Under the pieces are notes generated by a model. That model was given only the letters and a program-made list of their open reading frames with translations, searched no databases and was not told the DNA's origin. A stretch of DNA of 7,329 bases from an uncultured Oxalobacteraceae bacterium (GTDB taxonomy: Bacteria > Pseudomonadota > Gammaproteobacteria > Burkholderiales > Burkholderiaceae). How positions within the stretch are numbered: the stretch's first letter is position 1; each line of letters opens with the position of its first letter. The DNA is taken from assembly GCA_946479705.1 (NCBI GenBank), contig CAMLHI010000100.1, forward strand, positions 1 to 7,329, written 5' to 3'. Of this stretch, positions 6,359-7,329 are shown piece after piece. Position numbers and translations under genes: made by a program.

Positions 6359-6414
6359 TCCGCTCTTGCAACCTGCGGACTCTGCCTTATTGTCTTTCCT
6401 GAGCAAACGGAAAG
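6359..6414 (-). other. Structured 5' leader of rplM-rpsI
   Basis: From the predicted start near 6414 the leader opens with a 6-bp stem, CTTTCC (6394-6399 on the plus strand) and GGAAAG (6409-6414), with a 9-nt loop. A second, weaker stem, TCCGC (6359-6363) and GCGGA (6375-6379), has an 11-nt loop. Leader structure could bear on L13 autoregulation, which is known in E. coli; no homology of structure was established here. Confidence 0.3.
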
Positions 6415-6420
6415 CCGGCT

Positions 6421-6450
6421 ACTATACCCCGGCAGTACCCCGGGCGTCAA
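6421..6450 (-). promoter_or_regulatory. Sigma70 promoter of the rplM-rpsI operon
   Basis: On the minus strand TTGACG (6445-6450, 5 of 6) and TATAGT (6421-6426, 5 of 6) are separated by 18 bp. This is the best promoter match in the window, as expected for a highly expressed ribosomal operon. Transcription would begin near 6414. Confidence 0.75.
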
Positions 6451-6462
6451 GCGCGGCTTGAC
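6446..6462. repeat. Perfect palindrome joining two divergent -35 elements
   Basis: GTCAAGC (6446-6452) and GCTTGAC (6456-6462) are perfect 7-base arms around GCG. Each arm contains most of a -35 hexamer: rplM on the minus strand, the hydrolase gene on the plus strand. Confidence 0.7.
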
Positions 6463-6487
6463 CGTGGAAACACTGGCAAACTACTAT
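6458..6487 (+). promoter_or_regulatory. Promoter of the S33-like hydrolase gene
   Basis: TTGACC (6458-6463, 5 of 6) and TACTAT (6482-6487, 4 of 6) are separated by 18 bp. The predicted start near 6494 leaves a leader of about 19 nt that includes the ribosome binding site. It is back to back with the rplM promoter. Confidence 0.55.
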
Positions 6488-6512
6488 GCACGGGTCGCTT
6501 CCAGGAGACTCC

Positions 6513-7329
6513 GTGAATTTCATTGTCCGATTTGCCATGCTGCTGACCCTGGCCTGCTGCGCCGCCGCGCCCGCGTGCGCCGCCGACCCGGAACAGCTGG
6601 GCCGCTCCTGCCACCTGCCCGGCTCCGAAGAAGGCTTGCGCTGCATGACGGTCAAAGTGCCGCTGGACTACCGCCAGCCGGGCGGCGCCAGCCTCGCCAT
6701 CCACGTCACCGTGGCCCCGGCCTTTCGCGAATCGGCCCGGCCCGACCCGCTGTTCGTACTGGCCGGCGGCCCGGGCGAAGCCGGCAGCGACGTGGTCGCG
6801 CTCCTGAGCAACACCTTCCGGCGCATCCGCGCCACCCGCGCCATCGTCTTCATCGACCAGCGCGGCACCGGCCGCTCCGGCAAGCTCGACTGTGAAGCGC
6901 CCGACGATGCCGACGACATGAGCCAGGCCGAACAGGAAGCCAGCGTGCGCGCCTGCCTGGCTCGCTTCAAGCAAGCGTTTGCCGCCTACACCACCGCCAA
7001 CGCCGCGCGCGACCTCGACCTGGTGCGGCGCGCGCTCGGCTACCGCAGCATCAACCTGTGGGGCGGCTCCTACGGCACCCGCCTGGCGCAAGCCTATGCG
7101 CGCCAGTTCCCCGCCAGCACCCGCGCCCTGATCCTGGACGGCGTGGCCGCGCCCGAACAGATCATCCCGGCCGGCGGGCGCGACGGCCAGGCCGCGCTCG
7201 AGCTGCTGTTCAAGCAGTGCGCCGCCGACCGCGCCTGCCAGCGCGCCTTCCCGGCCCTGCGCCAGGAATTCGCGACCCTGAGCGAGCGCGTGGCCGCCGG
7301 CACCGTCAAGGTCCAGATGGCCGATCCGC
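6513..7329 (+). CDS. Secreted alpha/beta hydrolase, S33 / TAP-like peptidase family (N-terminal 272 residues)
   Basis: This is a predicted exported serine hydrolase of the alpha/beta fold, resembling tripeptidyl/prolyl aminopeptidases with a TAP-like C-terminus; the substrate is unknown. The frame is open to the window edge. The start is a GTG with AGGAG at 6503-6507, 5 nt upstream. Residues 1-23 form a signal peptide with a likely cleavage after ACA (A23). Core motifs are LAGGPGEAG at 83-91 (oxyanion region, equivalent to HGGPG), VFIDQRGTGRSG at 112-123, and the nucleophile elbow WGGSYGTR at 183-190 with S186. Pairs of cysteines (C33/C44, C127/C148, C236/C242) could form periplasmic disulfides. 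The acid and His of the triad should lie beyond the window. The next in-frame ATG (6537) would damage the signal peptide, so GTG is preferred. It is divergent from rplM and has no evident functional link to it. Confidence 0.88.
   Translation, partial: MNFIVRFAMLLTLACCAAAPACAADPEQLGRSCHLPGSEEGLRCMTVKVPLDYRQPGGASLAIHVTVAPAFRESARPDPLFVLAGGPGEAGSDVVALLSNTFRRIRATRAIVFIDQRGTGRSGKLDCEAPDDADDMSQAEQEASVRACLARFKQAFAAYTTANAARDLDLVRRALGYRSINLWGGSYGTRLAQAYARQFPASTRALILDGVAAPEQIIPAGGRDGQAALELLFKQCAADRACQRAFPALRQEFATLSERVAAGTVKVQMADP

Noticed and set aside
6458..6895. A 145-codon open frame on the plus strand at the hydrolase locus.
   Set aside because: It is an Arg/Pro-rich frame-shifted shadow of the hydrolase gene, whose own frame carries the signal peptide, the GGPG motif and the GGSYG nucleophile elbow.
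1..7329. Possible mobile element, CRISPR array, toxin-antitoxin pair or tRNA/rRNA gene.
   Set aside because: I saw no transposase, terminal inverted repeats, regularly spaced repeats or tRNA-like fold. Conserved genes occupy nearly all the window, and no gap exceeds about 210 bp.

Overview
The window is a GC-rich, densely packed chromosomal segment. It most resembles a betaproteobacterium of the order Burkholderiales, probably Oxalobacteraceae (Massilia/Duganella/Janthinobacterium-like). That placement rests on protein sequence similarity recalled from memory (TyrS, ErpA, ArgC, L13/S9) and on the gene order tyrS / M23 peptidase / anmK / erpA / bactofilin / argC / rpsI / rplM; no phylogeny was run. 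All genes are core or housekeeping types. I see no mobile element, CRISPR array, tRNA or rRNA.

Layout, left to right. The window opens inside tyrS (minus strand, N-terminal part only), which is divergent from a MepM-like M23 murein endopeptidase gene (plus). A strong intrinsic terminator separates that gene from anmK (plus), the anhydro-MurNAc kinase of peptidoglycan recycling. anmK converges on a minus-strand group read as argC, then a bactofilin gene, then erpA. The bactofilin stop and the erpA start share an ATGA overlap. Upstream of argC lies a bidirectional intrinsic terminator that closes the rplM-rpsI ribosomal-protein operon (minus). Divergent from rplM, at the right edge, is the start of a secreted S33/TAP-like alpha/beta hydrolase (plus, cut by the window end).

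Functional themes. Three genes concern the cell wall or cell shape: M23 peptidase, AnmK and bactofilin. The others serve translation (TyrS, L13, S9), arginine synthesis (ArgC) and Fe-S cluster delivery (ErpA).

The most interesting signals are regulatory. (1) A 9/10 match to the FNR-family box lies about 40.5 bp upstream of the likely start site of the bactofilin-erpA transcript, as in a class II activator-dependent promoter; this would link Fe-S assembly, and a cytoskeletal protein, to oxygen sensing. (2) The rplM and hydrolase promoters are back to back, and their -35 elements form a perfect 7-bp-arm palindrome. (3) A long imperfect inverted repeat follows argC. I found no convincing new biological system; these are candidate regulatory arrangements around known genes.
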